DNA of 64,000 nucleotides from Aurantimonas endophytica. GTDB lineage: Bacteria; Pseudomonadota; Alphaproteobacteria; Rhizobiales; Rhizobiaceae. The notes below the pieces were generated by a model that saw nothing but the letters and a program-made list of their open reading frames with translations, did not search any database and was not told the origin of the DNA. Shown piece after piece: positions 51,636 through 61,155 of this stretch. Location: positions 930,001-994,000 of the forward strand of contig NZ_JACIEM010000001.1 in NCBI RefSeq assembly GCF_014196845.1, given 5' to 3'. Each line of letters starts with the position of its first letter. Position 1 is the first letter of the stretch. A program made the translations under genes and the position numbers.

Positions 51636-52115
51636 TCAGGCCCGTGCGAATTCCTGCGGGTTGCGACGCCAGACCGACCGGTTGAGGCAGGCGGCAATGA
51701 TCGCCCAGACCAGATACGGCACCATCAGCCAGGCCGCGATGGCGTCGATCGGCGCGAACAGGGCGATGTTGGCGGCGATGGCGAGCGCCATCAGCACGAC
51801 GTCGACGAAGGCGAGATCGGGACGACGGATTCCGAAGAACAGCCACGACCAGGCGAAATTCAGGACGAGCTGCAGGCCGTAGACGGCGAACGGCAGCGCC
51901 ACCAAACCAGCGGTCTCGTAGACCCGCCAGCCGGCGACGGCGATCATCACGTAGAGCGCCGACCACACCACCGGGAACGCCCAGTTCGGCGGCGTCCAGG
52001 AGGGCTTGTCCAGCCGCTGGTACCACGGCCCCGGCTTGAAGATCGCGCCGCTCATGGCGACAGCGAAGACCAGCACGATGAATACCCCGAGGGTCAGCAG
52101 CGAAGGAAGGCTCAT
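51636..52115 (-). CDS. tspO: TspO/MBR family tryptophan-rich sensory protein
   Basis: 159-residue membrane protein with five helices. WYQRLDKPSWTPPNWAFPVVWSALYVMIAVAGWRVYE is the TspO core (PxWxPP, WxxLY); LNFAWSWLFFGIRRPDLAFVD and APYLVWAxxxxxLN-type LVWAIIAACLNRSVWRRNP follow. In Rhodobacter TspO (CrtK) affects tetrapyrrole flux and photosynthesis-gene expression. It converges on bchO with 24 bases between stops and lies downstream of crtDC. Confidence 0.95.
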   Translation of the reverse strand: MSLPSLLTLGVFIVLVFAVAMSGAIFKPGPWYQRLDKPSWTPPNWAFPVVWSALYVMIAVAGWRVYETAGLVALPFAVYGLQLVLNFAWSWLFFGIRRPDLAFVDVVLMALAIAANIALFAPIDAIAAWLMVPYLVWAIIAACLNRSVWRRNPQEFARA

Positions 52116-52314
52116 CGGTCAGATTCCCGTAACGCGTGTTGAACCCGTGCGGGCAATCTGGCGCGGTTGCAGATGGATTATAGCGGCGTCTCGGGCGTTG
52201 AAAAGCTTACTCAATCCGGCAACGCCAGGGCGTCGCGGGCGCGAGAGGTCACGGCAAGTCCCGCGGCAACCCGGCGAACCCCGCCATCTCCGCGTACGGG
52301 ACGTCGCCCGGCCG
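52116..52314. other. crtC-tspO spacer
   Basis: 199 bases. No gene, palindrome or PpsR site is seen. A short AT-richer stretch near 52170-52215 may hold a tspO promoter. Confidence 0.4.
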
Positions 52315-53520
52315 TCACCAGAAACGGCGCGGCATACGGAACGGCAGCATTGCCTGGACGACGGGCAGCGCGAAACGATCGAGATCGAGGCTTTCGTGGA
52401 TGGCCGTGACGCTACGCCCGAGCAGCCGGGTCTCCATCACCGATCGGGCGTAGAAGGGCGAATCCTCCAGCGTCTGCAGGATCCGCGGCGTGCCTGCGGC
52501 GTCCGATCGGGTCGCACGCGCCACCCGCCATCGCGTTCGGGGCAAGGCCGCCGGCGCCGGCGGCTCGAAATCGGTGACACCGGAACCAGGATCGAAGCGG
52601 ATCGCCAGCGAACACGCCTCGCCCTCTCGGTCAACGAGATCGTAGAGCACCGCCGTTCCCTCCGGCAGGCTCGCCCGGCACCAGTTCCAGTTCCGGAAGC
52701 TCGATTCCAGCGGCACCTCGCCGGTGTTGAAGTCGAAATAGCCGCTGCCCGACCAGCGCAAGGCGGGCTGGTCGAGTTCGACCTCGACCCTTGCGCAAGG
52801 CGCGATCGGCCACCAGCAATGATGGCCGTCGCGGTCGAGGACGACGGGATGGTTCACCACCGCCTCGGGATAGAGGCGCACGCGGCCGCGCACCCGCTTG
52901 GGCAGCAGCGGCGTCACCTCGTCGATCTCGACGGTGAGCCCGGCGCCGTCCCAGCGCATGCTGCTCGGCCCGATCGCCAGCGTCTGCGGATCGCGGAACA
53001 GCGCGGCGCCTCGGCGTTCGGTCATTGCCCAGCGCCGGCAGCCCGGCCCGTAGAGCGCGACGTTCAGGGAGACGTGGTCGGCGGGCGCCCGTCTTCCGGC
53101 CCAGCGGTAGTACGGCGAGAAGACGCTGCCGACGAAGCCGATCAGCGTCAGCCCGAAGGCGCCGTCGCTGGAGAGCGCGTCGACATACCACCAGGCATAG
53201 CCGCCAGGCGGGACCGGCTGGTCGAAGCGCGGTCCGCCAGGATGGCGTCCGAGGCCAGCTTGCCCGACAGGGCCGCCATCGGCAGGCCGGCGCCGGGATG
53301 GACGCTGCCGCCGCAGAGATAGAGGCCGGGCAGGCTCGTTCGGGACCCGGGACGCCGGAACGAAGCCATCGACCCATGCGAGGCCCGCCCGTAGAGCGCT
53401 CCGCCCGTCCCCGGGAAGCGGCGCGCGAAATCGGAGGGCGTCGAAAGGTGCATCGAAGCCGACGCCCGGTCGACCCGGAAGCCTGAAGCCTCCATTCTGG
53501 AGAACGCCGCTGTCAGGCAT
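52315..53520 (-). CDS. crtC: Hydroxyneurosporene synthase / acyclic carotenoid 1,2-hydratase, start uncertain
   Basis: Adds water to the 1,2 double bond of neurosporene or lycopene on the way to spheroidene or spirilloxanthin. Family sequence begins near residue 97 (53232): FDQPVPPGGYAWWYVDALSSDG, GSVFSPYYRWAG, HVSLNVALYGP, RWDGAGLTVEIDE and SGYFDFNTGEVPLE follow. The only ATG, GTG or TTG in this frame before that point is the ATG at 53520, preceded by GGGAGG seven bases upstream. That start makes a 401-residue protein overlapping crtD by 373 bases and adding ~96 residues that read as a crtD shadow. CTG 53316 is the only near-cognate alternative. Function is sure, start is not. Confidence 0.85.
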   Translation of the reverse strand: MPDSGVLQNGGFRLPGRPGVGFDAPFDALRFRAPLPGDGRSALRAGLAWVDGFVPASRVPNEPARPLSLRRQRPSRRRPADGGPVGQAGLGRHPGGPRFDQPVPPGGYAWWYVDALSSDGAFGLTLIGFVGSVFSPYYRWAGRRAPADHVSLNVALYGPGCRRWAMTERRGAALFRDPQTLAIGPSSMRWDGAGLTVEIDEVTPLLPKRVRGRVRLYPEAVVNHPVVLDRDGHHCWWPIAPCARVEVELDQPALRWSGSGYFDFNTGEVPLESSFRNWNWCRASLPEGTAVLYDLVDREGEACSLAIRFDPGSGVTDFEPPAPAALPRTRWRVARATRSDAAGTPRILQTLEDSPFYARSVMETRLLGRSVTAIHESLDLDRFALPVVQAMLPFRMPRRFW

Positions 53521-54710
53521 GCCTCGACCTCCCGTTGATCGAAATTCCGCGTGTCGCCGTCCGCCGGCGCATTGATGATCAGGAACAGCCGCTCCGGGCC
53601 TATCTCGTGGCGCGCGCCCCGGTCGTCGCGATCGGCAGCGCAGACATAGACGGTGGGGTCGGACGGCAGCCGCCGATCGCGAAGGATCTGCGTGAACTCG
53701 GCCTTGTAATCGGCTGAAAAGAAAACGTTATGCCGAAGCAAGGGAAAGTCGCTGGCGGGTGCGACGACGGCTGCGGTGAGGGCCGACAGCGACCGCTCGC
53801 CGGCCGGTAGCGGGGAGCCCGCGGCTGCGGCCACCTCGGCACCGAGAGAACCGCTCGCCAAGGCATTGGCATCGCAATTGGCGACCACTACGTCGGCCGG
53901 GACGGTCTCCCCGCCGGCCAGCCGGACCCCGGCGACCCGACCACTCCGGGTTTCCACGGCCTCCACCGCCGCGCCGTAGCGAAACTGCGCGCCATGGCGC
54001 CCCGCGAGGCCGACCAGCGCCTCCGCCAGCCTGTGCATGCCGCGCTCGATCAGCCAGACGCCGGACTGCTCGACATGAGCGATCAGCATCAGCGTCGCCG
54101 GCGCGAGGAAGGGCGAGGAGCCGTTATAGGTGGCATAGCGCCCGAAGAGCTGGCGCAGGCGCGGGTCGGAGAACTGCGCCGAGAGCGAGCGCCACAGCGT
54201 CGTCTGCGCGCCGATCCGCAGCATGCCGCCGAGGCCCCGCGGCCCCGCCCGCGCGACCAGCGCCAGCGGCCCGCCCGGGCGCTCGGCGCGCATGAAGATC
54301 GGCGCCAGCATGTCGTGGACGCCCTTCGCGCGCAGGCAGAAGTCGCGGTACTCCTCGGCTGCCCGCTGGCCCGCGAAGGCCTCGACCGCCTGTTCCGATC
54401 GTTGCTGGTCGGCAAAGAGATCGAGCCGCGATCCGTCGGCGAAGACGTGCCGGGCGATCGTCTGCGACCGCGTGATGGTCAGGTGATCGGCCATCCGTTC
54501 GCCGGCGGCGGCAAAAATGTCCTCGAAGACGTCGGGCATGGTGAACACGGTCGGCCCGACATCCACCGCGCGGCCAGCGACGACGCGCTCGCGCAGCTTG
54601 CCGCCGGGCGTCCGGTCCTTCTCCAGAACCGTCACCGCGTGACCTGAGGCAGCCAACCGCGCTGCCACCGCCAGTCCCGCTACGCCCGCTCCGATGATGG
54701 CGACATGCAT
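53148..54710 (-). CDS. crtD: Methoxyneurosporene/hydroxyneurosporene desaturase
   Basis: Introduces the 3,4 double bond in acyclic carotenoids. 520 residues. N-terminal FAD-binding VAIIGAGVAGLAVAARLAASGHAVTVLEKDRTPGGKL; C-terminal LPGLYLCGGSVHPGAGLPMAALSG (second FAD region) and the family tail AAMPGGMSTRSPATAPSG. ATG 54710 has AAGGAG upstream. The 3' end overlaps the crtC coding region, so crtC is read from the same transcript. The promoter faces crtF across two PpsR sites. Confidence 0.95.
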   Translation of the reverse strand: MHVAIIGAGVAGLAVAARLAASGHAVTVLEKDRTPGGKLRERVVAGRAVDVGPTVFTMPDVFEDIFAAAGERMADHLTITRSQTIARHVFADGSRLDLFADQQRSEQAVEAFAGQRAAEEYRDFCLRAKGVHDMLAPIFMRAERPGGPLALVARAGPRGLGGMLRIGAQTTLWRSLSAQFSDPRLRQLFGRYATYNGSSPFLAPATLMLIAHVEQSGVWLIERGMHRLAEALVGLAGRHGAQFRYGAAVEAVETRSGRVAGVRLAGGETVPADVVVANCDANALASGSLGAEVAAAAGSPLPAGERSLSALTAAVVAPASDFPLLRHNVFFSADYKAEFTQILRDRRLPSDPTVYVCAADRDDRGARHEIGPERLFLIINAPADGDTRNFDQREVEACLTAAFSRMEASGFRVDRASASMHLSTPSDFARRFPGTGGALYGRASHGSMASFRRPGSRTSLPGLYLCGGSVHPGAGLPMAALSGKLASDAILADRASTSRSRLAAMPGGMSTRSPATAPSG

Positions 54711-54728
54711 GCCGGCTCCTTGTCCGAG

Positions 54729-54746
54729 TGTATGATTATCTTGACA
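54729..54746. promoter_or_regulatory. PpsR/CrtJ-type site, crtD side
   Basis: TGTATGATTATCTTGACA is TGT-N12-ACA, 19 bases upstream of the crtD start. With the next site it forms a tandem pair 33 bases apart, about three helical turns, suiting cooperative PpsR binding. Confidence 0.75.
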
Positions 54747-54761
54747 TGACCGAATGACAGT

Positions 54762-54779
54762 TGTCCAATTTAGTTTACA
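54762..54779. promoter_or_regulatory. PpsR/CrtJ-type site, crtF side
   Basis: TGTCCAATTTAGTTTACA is TGT-N12-ACA, 26 bases upstream of the crtF start. Its position argues against the longer crtF frame that would begin at 54761. Confidence 0.75.
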
Positions 54780-54805
54780 TCGATCGGACAACTAGGGTGG
54801 ACGGC

Positions 54806-56068
54806 ATGTCGAGCACGATGGAGACCGCTGACGATCCCGGCGCAGATCGCCCCTCCGGCTGGGCCGATCCGATCGGCGAGATCCGCCGCTTCTTCCGTCC
54901 GGCGCGGGAGCGCTGGCGGGCCTATCGGAACCGCAAGCTGGCCGACGGCGCATTTCAGGCGCGCGCCACGCGCTTTCCACTGACCCGTCCCTTCGCGCAG
55001 GAAGCCTCGCGGCGGCTTTTCGATCTCTGTGCCGGCTTCGTCTACTCGCAGGTCCTCTCGGCGGGCGTGCAGCTCGGCCTCTACGAGGCGCTGCGTGACC
55101 GCCCGCTCAGGCTGTCCGAGATCGCCGGTCGACTGGAACTGGACGAGGAGGCTGCCCGGGTGCTGCTGCGCGCCTCGGCGTCGCTCGACCTGATCGAGAT
55201 CGAGGAAGGGCTCGACAAGGAGGCCACCTATGCACTCGGTGCACTAGGGGCCGCGCTCCTGGCCAATCCCGGCGCCCTGGCGATGATCCGGCACCACGAT
55301 GCGCTTTACGCCGACCTCGCCGACCCGGTGGCGCTGCTCAAGGGTGGCAAGGGCGCGCGCCTGTCGCGGCTCTGGCCCTATGCCGCCCGGCCCAAGACCC
55401 GCAAGGGCAAGGCCGCCAACGATGCCAAGGCCAGCGCGGGCGACGCCGACATGGCCGCCTACACCGATCTCATGGAGGCCAGCCAGGACATCGTCGCGCG
55501 CGAGGTGCTCGCCGCCACCGATCTCTCCTGGGCGCGCCGCGTCCTCGATGTCGGCGGCGGCAGCGGCCGGTTCCTTACCGCCTTCGCTTCCCACCATCCC
55601 GACGCGGAGCTGCATCTCTTCGACCTGCCGGCGGTCGCCGCGGTCGCCCGGCAGCGCCTCCCCGGGACGCGAAACGGCCGCCGCATCACCGTCCACGAGG
55701 GCGACTTCTTCACCGATCCCCTGCCCGAGGGCTACGACCTGGCGACGCTGGTCCGGATCGTCCACGACCATGACGACGAGGCGGTGGTCGCGCTGCTCAC
55801 CCGCATCCGCGAAGGCCTGCGGCCCGGCGGCGTGGTGATGATCGCCGAGCCGATGAGCGGGGACCGCCACAGCGGTCCGGTCGCCGACGCGTATTTCGGC
55901 TTCTACCTCCGCGCCATGGGCAGCGGCCGTCCGCGCACCCCCGACGAGATCGCCGCCCTGATGAAACGCGCCGGTCTCTCGCGGGCCCGCGAGATCCCGA
56001 CCGCCCTCCCCGTCGCCACGAAGATCGTCGTCGCGGAAATACCGCGCCGCAGCGTCGCATTTACTTGA
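54806..56068 (+). CDS. crtF: Demethylspheroidene (hydroxycarotenoid) O-methyltransferase
   Basis: SAM-dependent enzyme that methylates the C1 hydroxyl of acyclic carotenoids. 420 residues from ATG 54806. An N-terminal dimerisation/winged-helix part includes LSEIAGRLELDEEAARVLLRA. The methyltransferase domain has VLDVGGGSGRFLTAFASHHPDAELHLFDLP (SAM-binding GGGSG), VRIVHDHDDEAVVALL (catalytic-region His) and the IAEPMSG motif. It heads crtF-bchC-bchX-bchY-bchZ-puf; its last bases contain part of the bchC control region. Confidence 0.95.
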   Translation: MSSTMETADDPGADRPSGWADPIGEIRRFFRPARERWRAYRNRKLADGAFQARATRFPLTRPFAQEASRRLFDLCAGFVYSQVLSAGVQLGLYEALRDRPLRLSEIAGRLELDEEAARVLLRASASLDLIEIEEGLDKEATYALGALGAALLANPGALAMIRHHDALYADLADPVALLKGGKGARLSRLWPYAARPKTRKGKAANDAKASAGDADMAAYTDLMEASQDIVAREVLAATDLSWARRVLDVGGGSGRFLTAFASHHPDAELHLFDLPAVAAVARQRLPGTRNGRRITVHEGDFFTDPLPEGYDLATLVRIVHDHDDEAVVALLTRIREGLRPGGVVMIAEPMSGDRHSGPVADAYFGFYLRAMGSGRPRTPDEIAALMKRAGLSRAREIPTALPVATKIVVAEIPRRSVAFT

Positions 56069-56078
56069 CAGATATATG

Positions 56079-56096
56079 TGTCAAGTTAGATTGACA
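56079..56096. promoter_or_regulatory. PpsR/CrtJ-type site upstream of bchC, overlapping a longer palindrome
   Basis: TGTCAAGTTAGATTGACA is TGT-N12-ACA. Its left half is shared with CTTGACA-N8-TGTCAAG (56064-56085), a perfect 7-base-arm palindrome that spans the crtF stop codon. Two overlapping sites could let bchC be controlled separately from crtF. Confidence 0.75.
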
Positions 56097-56126
56097 GTGA
56101 GCCTACCCGATTCCTGGACCCCCGTG

Positions 56127-57062
56127 ATGCTCAGCGACGCCATCCTCTTCCCGCAGCCCGGCCAGATCGCGGTCCGCCGCATCGGCCTGCGCGAGCCAGA
56201 GGCCGGGGATGTGCGGGTCGCGGTCGAATATTGCGGCATCAGCACCGGCACCGAGCGCCTGCTCTTCACCGGCGACATGCCGCCCTTTCCCGGCCTCGGC
56301 TACCCGCTGGTTCCCGGTTACGAGGCGGTCGGGCAAGTCGTCGAGACCTTCGGCGACGGCGATCTTTCCGCCGGCGACCGCGTCTTCGTGCCGGGCTCGA
56401 ACGGCTTCGTCGACGCCCGCGGCCTGTTCGGCGCGTCGGCCTCGCAGCTTCTGGCGCCGGCGCGCCGCGTCACCCGCGTTCCCGAGTCGATGGGCGCCGA
56501 TGCGGTGCTGCTGGCACTCGCCGCCACCGCCCACCATGCCATCGTCGCCGCGGACGCCATCCCCGAACTCATCATCGGCCACGGCGTCCTCGGCCGCCTT
56601 TCGGCGCGGATCGCCGTGGCGCTCGGCGGCAGCCCGATCGTCTGGGAAATCGAGCCCCGCCGGCATGGCGGTGCAGATGGCTACGCGGTCTGTCACCCTT
56701 CCGACGACGAGCGGTCCGACTACGGCGCGATCCTCGATGTCAGCGGCGCCGGGGACATCCTCGACCTGCTGATCCCGCGGCTCGCCCGCGGCGGCGAGAT
56801 CGTCCTCGCCGGCTTCTACAAGGTCCCGCTCAGCTTCGCCTTCCCGCCCGCCTTCATGCGCGAGGCGCGGATCCGCGTCGCCGCCGAATGGCTGCCGGCG
56901 GACATGGAGGCCGTCACGCGGCTGGTCGCCGAAGGCCGCCTCTCGCTGGCCGGCCTCGTCACCCACAGACATGGGCCCGCCAAAGCCGGCGAAGCCTACC
57001 GCACGGCGTTCGAGGACGTCTCCTGCCTGAAGATGATCCTGAAATGGGGAGCCACACAATGA
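56127..57062 (+). CDS. bchC: 3-hydroxyethyl bacteriochlorophyllide a dehydrogenase
   Basis: Oxidises the C3 hydroxyethyl group to acetyl, a late step of bacteriochlorophyllide a synthesis. 311 residues from ATG 56127. MDR-family layout: EYCGISTGTERLLFTGDMPPFPGLGYPLVPGYEAVG (GroES-like domain), then IIGHGVLGRLSARIAVALGG (nucleotide-binding). Upstream codons to 56076 are part of the control region. It overlaps bchX by four bases. Confidence 0.95.
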   Translation: MLSDAILFPQPGQIAVRRIGLREPEAGDVRVAVEYCGISTGTERLLFTGDMPPFPGLGYPLVPGYEAVGQVVETFGDGDLSAGDRVFVPGSNGFVDARGLFGASASQLLAPARRVTRVPESMGADAVLLALAATAHHAIVAADAIPELIIGHGVLGRLSARIAVALGGSPIVWEIEPRRHGGADGYAVCHPSDDERSDYGAILDVSGAGDILDLLIPRLARGGEIVLAGFYKVPLSFAFPPAFMREARIRVAAEWLPADMEAVTRLVAEGRLSLAGLVTHRHGPAKAGEAYRTAFEDVSCLKMILKWGATQ

Positions 57063-58078
57063 CCGCTCTGAGCGACACACGCGCGGCACGAGGCTCCACG
57101 GAGGAGATGGTGGAACGCCTGCGCGCCGAGGGCGCCGAGCCGCTGGCCGGCGTTGCTTCCGGGCCGGTCACCAAGGACACCCAGATCATCGCGATCTACG
57201 GCAAGGGCGGCATCGGCAAATCCTTCACCCTCGCCAATCTCAGCTACATGATGGCGCAGCAGGGCAAGCGCGTCCTGCTGATCGGCTGCGACCCGAAATC
57301 CGACACGACCTCGCTGCTGTTCGGCGGCAAGGCCTGCCCGACCATCATCCAGACCTCCTCGGCCAAGAAGGCCGCTGGCGAGGAAGTCGACGTCTCCGAC
57401 GTCTGCTTCAAGCGCGACGGCGTCTTCGCCATGGAGCTCGGCGGCCCGGAAGTCGGCCGCGGCTGCGGCGGCCGTGGCATCATCCACGGCTTCGAGCTCC
57501 TGGAGAAATTCGGCTTCCACGAATGGGGCTTCGACTACGTGCTGCTCGACTTCCTCGGCGACGTGGTCTGCGGCGGCTTCGGCCTGCCGATCGCCCGCGA
57601 CATGTGCCAGAAGGTGATCGTCGTCGGCGCCAACGACCTGCAGTCGCTCTACGTCGCCAACAATGTCTGCTCGGCGGTCGAATATTTCCGCAAACTCGGC
57701 GGCAATGTCGGCGTCGCCGGCATGGTGGTGAACAAGGATGACGGCACCGGCGAGGCCGCGGCCTTCGCCAAGGCGGTCGGCATTCCGGTCCTGTCGTCGA
57801 TCCCCGCCGACGAGGATATCCGCCGCAAGAGCGCCAATTACGAGATCGTCGGCATCCCCGGCGGCCGCTGGGCGCCGCTCTTCGAGGAGCTGGCGCAGAA
57901 TGTCGCCGAAGCGCCGCCGGTGCATCCGACGCCGCTGACCCAGGACGGCCTGCTATCGCTGTTCTCGAGCGAGGAGAACAGCCGCAACGTCGTGCTGCAG
58001 CCGGCGAGCCAGGCCGACATGCGCGGCAAGCCGGTGCCGGTCCGCCCGTCCCTCGAAGTCGTCTACGACGACGCGTGA
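57059..58078 (+). CDS. bchX: Chlorophyllide a reductase iron protein subunit X
   Basis: NifH-like ATPase that donates electrons to BchYZ for C7-C8 reduction. 339 residues. IIAIYGKGGIGKSFTLANL is the P-loop; LLIGCDPKSDTTSLLFGG (switch region), GPEVGRGCGGRGII and GDVVCGGFGLPIARD carry the two cysteines that bridge the dimer's 4Fe-4S cluster. Starts by ATGA overlap with bchC. Confidence 0.97.
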   Translation: MTALSDTRAARGSTEEMVERLRAEGAEPLAGVASGPVTKDTQIIAIYGKGGIGKSFTLANLSYMMAQQGKRVLLIGCDPKSDTTSLLFGGKACPTIIQTSSAKKAAGEEVDVSDVCFKRDGVFAMELGGPEVGRGCGGRGIIHGFELLEKFGFHEWGFDYVLLDFLGDVVCGGFGLPIARDMCQKVIVVGANDLQSLYVANNVCSAVEYFRKLGGNVGVAGMVVNKDDGTGEAAAFAKAVGIPVLSSIPADEDIRRKSANYEIVGIPGGRWAPLFEELAQNVAEAPPVHPTPLTQDGLLSLFSSEENSRNVVLQPASQADMRGKPVPVRPSLEVVYDDA

Positions 58079-58082
58079 GGGC

Positions 58083-59651
58083 ATGAAAATGGATTACGGC
58101 CCGCGCGATCAAGCTCCCGACGACACCGACCGGACCGACGGCACGCTCCAGGCTGCCCCCTCGGCGCGCGAAGGCGACGCCTCCTGCCATGCCGGCAAGG
58201 CAGAGATGCGCGCCGCGACCGCGGCAGCCGGCAAGAGCGACATCCTCGACCAGTACGCGAAGGACTATCCGCAGGGGCCGCACGATCAGCCGCAATCCAT
58301 GTGTCCGGCCTTCGGATCGCTGCGCGTCGGCCTCAGGATGCGCCGCACCGCGACCGTCCTCTCCGGCTCGGCCTGCTGCGTCTATGGCCTGACCTTCACG
58401 GCGCATTTCTATGGCGCACGCCGCACCGTCGGCTACGTGCCGTTCAATTCCGAGACGCTGGTCACCGGCAAGCTCTTTGAGGACATCCGCGAGGCGGTCC
58501 ACAATCTGGCCGACCCGGCCCTCTACGACGCCATCGTCGTCACCAATCTCTGCGTGCCGACGGCCTCGGGCGTGCCGCTGCGGCTGCTGCCGAAATCGAT
58601 CGACGGCGTCCGCATCATCGGCATCGACGTTCCCGGCTTCGGCGTGCCGACCCATGCCGAGGCCAAGGACATCCTCGCCGGCGCGATGCTCGCCTATGCC
58701 CGCGGCGAGGCGGAGCAAGGGCCGGTCGCCGCGCCGCGCGCGCCGCGCGCCGACCGGCCGAGCGTCGCTTTGCTGGGCGAGATGTTCCCGGCCGACCCGA
58801 TGGTCATCGGCCGCCTGCTCGAGCCGCTCGGCCTCGTCGCCGGCCCGGCGGTTCCGACACGGGAATGGCGCGAGCTCTATGCCGCGCTCGACTGCAGCGT
58901 CGCCGCCGCGATCCACCCGTTCTACTCGGCATCCATCCGCGAGTTCGAGAATGCCGGGCGCCCGGTCGTCGGCTCGGCGCCGGTCGGCACCGACGGCACG
59001 GCCGACTGGCTGCGCGCCATCGGCGAGGCCGCCTCCGTCCCCGCTTCCCGCATCGAAGCGGCCCAGAACGCCATCCTGCCGGCGATCCGCGGCGCCATCG
59101 CCGGCTCGCCGATCAACGGCCGGATCACGCTGTCGGGCTATGAAGGCTCCGAGCTCCTTGTCGCGCGGCTGCTGGTCGAGAGCGGCGCGGATCTGCGCTA
59201 TGTCGGCACCGCCTGCCCGCGCACCCGTTGGTCGGATCCCGATCGCGAGTGGCTTGAGGCTCGCGGCGTCCATGTCGTGTTCCGCGCATCGCTCGAAAGC
59301 GACCTCGCCGCCTTCGAGGAGTTCCGGCCCGACCTTGCCATCGGAACGACGCCGGTCGTCCAGAAGGCCAAGCAGTCCGGCACGCCGGCGCTGTACTTCA
59401 CCAATCTGATCTCCGCCCGGCCGCTGATGGGCCCGGCCGGCGCCGGGTCGCTCGCCCAGGTGATCAACGCCGCGATCGCCTCGAAGTCGCGCTTCGACAC
59501 GATGCGCGACTTCTTCGAGGGCGTCGGCACCGGCCACACCGCCGGCATCTGGGAGGACGTTCCCCCCGCGCCGCGCAAGGTCAGCCGCCGCACCGACGTG
59601 CCGATCACCGTCAAGTCGTCGTCCTATGACGCCGGGATGGGGGACGTCTGA
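58083..59651 (+). CDS. bchY: Chlorophyllide a reductase subunit Y
   Basis: NifD-like subunit of the nitrogenase-related chlorophyllide a reductase, 522 residues. [33 protein letters not shown] and [18 protein letters not shown] carry cluster-ligating cysteines shared with Bch[21 protein letters not shown] and [36 protein letters not shown] are typical of BchY. Four bases follow bchX and one base is shared with bchZ. Confidence 0.97.
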   Translation: MKMDYGPRDQAPDDTDRTDGTLQAAPSAREGDASCHAGKAEMRAATAAAGKSDILDQYAKDYPQGPHDQPQSMCPAFGSLRVGLRMRRTATVLSGSACCVYGLTFTAHFYGARRTVGYVPFNSETLVTGKLFEDIREAVHNLADPALYDAIVVTNLCVPTASGVPLRLLPKSIDGVRIIGIDVPGFGVPTHAEAKDILAGAMLAYARGEAEQGPVAAPRAPRADRPSVALLGEMFPADPMVIGRLLEPLGLVAGPAVPTREWRELYAALDCSVAAAIHPFYSASIREFENAGRPVVGSAPVGTDGTADWLRAIGEAASVPASRIEAAQNAILPAIRGAIAGSPINGRITLSGYEGSELLVARLLVESGADLRYVGTACPRTRWSDPDREWLEARGVHVVFRASLESDLAAFEEFRPDLAIGTTPVVQKAKQSGTPALYFTNLISARPLMGPAGAGSLAQVINAAIASKSRFDTMRDFFEGVGTGHTAGIWEDVPPAPRKVSRRTDVPITVKSSSYDAGMGDV

Positions 59652-61102
59652 TGCTGATCCTCGATCACGACCGCGCCGGCGGCTACTGGGGTGCCGTCTA
59701 CGTCTTCACCGCGGTGAAGGGCCTGCAGGTCATCATCGACGGCCCGGTCGGCTGCGAGAACCTGCCGGTCACATCGGTGCTGCACTACACCGACGCGCTG
59801 CCGCCGCACGAGCTGCCGATCGTCGTCACGGGCCTTTCGGAAGACAATCTCGGCCAGACCGGCACCGAGGGCGCGATGAAGCGCGCCCATGCGACGCTCG
59901 ACCCGACCCAGCCGGCACTCGTCGTCACCGGCTCGATCGCCGAGATGATCGGCGGCGGCGTCACGCCCGAGGGCACCAATCTCAAGCGCTTCCTGCCGCG
60001 CACCATCGACGAGGACCAGTGGCAGTGCGCCGACCGCGCGATGAAATGGCTGCTGACCGAGTTCGGGCCGAAGAAGGGCAAGATCCCCGCATTGCGCGAG
60101 CGCAAGGAGGGTGAGAAGCCCAGGGTCAACATCATCGGCGCGGCCTACGGCATGTTCAACATGCCCTCCGATCTTGCCGAGATCCGCCGCCTGATCGAGG
60201 GCATCGGCGCCGAGGTCAACTGCGTCTTCCCGCTCGGCAGCCATCTGCGCGACATCCCGAAGCTGACCGTCGCCGACGCCAATGTCTGCCTCTACCGCGA
60301 ATACGGGCGCCAGCTCTGCGAGGCGCTGGATCGGCCTTACCTCCAGGCGCCGATCGGCCTGCATTCCACCACCGCCTTCCTGCGCAAGCTCGGCGAAATG
60401 CTCGGGCTCGACCCCGAGCCGTTCATCGCCCGCGAGAAGCACACCACGATCAAGCCCCTCTGGGACCTCTGGCGCTCGGTCACCCAGGATTTCTTCGGCA
60501 CGGCAAGCTTCGCCGTCGTCGCCAACGAGACCTATGCCCGCGGCATAAGACACTTCCTCGAGGACGAGATGGGCCTGCCCTGCACCTTCGCGGTGCCGCG
60601 CAAGGCCGGCCAGAAGACGCTCAACGACGCGGTGCGCCAGATGGTCAGGGACACGCCGCCGCTGGTGCTCTTCGGCAGCTACAACGAGCGCATGTATCTC
60701 GCCGAGACCGGCGGGCGCGGCACCTACATCCCCGCCTCGTTTCCGGGCGCCGCGATCCGCCGGCACACCGGCACACCGTTCATGGGCTATTCGGGCGCGA
60801 CCTACCTCGTCCAGGAGGTCTGCAATGCCCTCTTCGACGCGCTGTTTAACATCCTGCCGCTCGGCACCGAGATGGACCGGGTGGATCCGACGCCCGCGCG
60901 CCAGCGCGGCGAACTCGCCTGGGACAAGGCGGCCAACGCCGCCTTCGACGCGGTGATCGACCGCGAGCCGGTGCTTGTCCGCATCTCCGCCGCGAGAAGG
61001 CTTCGCGATCTTGCCGAACGCGCATGCCGGCAGGCCGGCCGCACCACCGTCACCGAAGGGCACGTCGAGCGCGCCCGGCAATGGCGGGAGGAACCGGCAT
61101 GA
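59651..61102 (+). CDS. bchZ: Chlorophyllide a reductase subunit Z
   Basis: NifK-like partner of BchY, 483 residues. [39 protein letters not shown] holds the conserved cysteine, followed by [21 protein letters not shown], and by [25 protein letters not shown]. The C-terminal DNA-like helical tail includes [20 protein letters not shown]. It ends 53 bases before pufQ, so puf transcription may partly continue from the bch operon. Confidence 0.97.
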   Translation: MLILDHDRAGGYWGAVYVFTAVKGLQVIIDGPVGCENLPVTSVLHYTDALPPHELPIVVTGLSEDNLGQTGTEGAMKRAHATLDPTQPALVVTGSIAEMIGGGVTPEGTNLKRFLPRTIDEDQWQCADRAMKWLLTEFGPKKGKIPALRERKEGEKPRVNIIGAAYGMFNMPSDLAEIRRLIEGIGAEVNCVFPLGSHLRDIPKLTVADANVCLYREYGRQLCEALDRPYLQAPIGLHSTTAFLRKLGEMLGLDPEPFIAREKHTTIKPLWDLWRSVTQDFFGTASFAVVANETYARGIRHFLEDEMGLPCTFAVPRKAGQKTLNDAVRQMVRDTPPLVLFGSYNERMYLAETGGRGTYIPASFPGAAIRRHTGTPFMGYSGATYLVQEVCNALFDALFNILPLGTEMDRVDPTPARQRGELAWDKAANAAFDAVIDREPVLVRISAARRLRDLAERACRQAGRTTVTEGHVERARQWREEPA

Positions 61103-61155
61103 TCCGCCGCGGCCCCCCCGTTCCCTCAACCCCGTCCCGACATGGAGGAAGTCCT

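Noticed and set aside
57480-59537. 685-codon open frame on the minus strand
   Set aside because: It lies antisense to bchX and bchY, whose protein motifs are unmistakable. Its sequence is low-complexity Arg/Gly/Asp-rich, as expected from GC-rich shadow frames.
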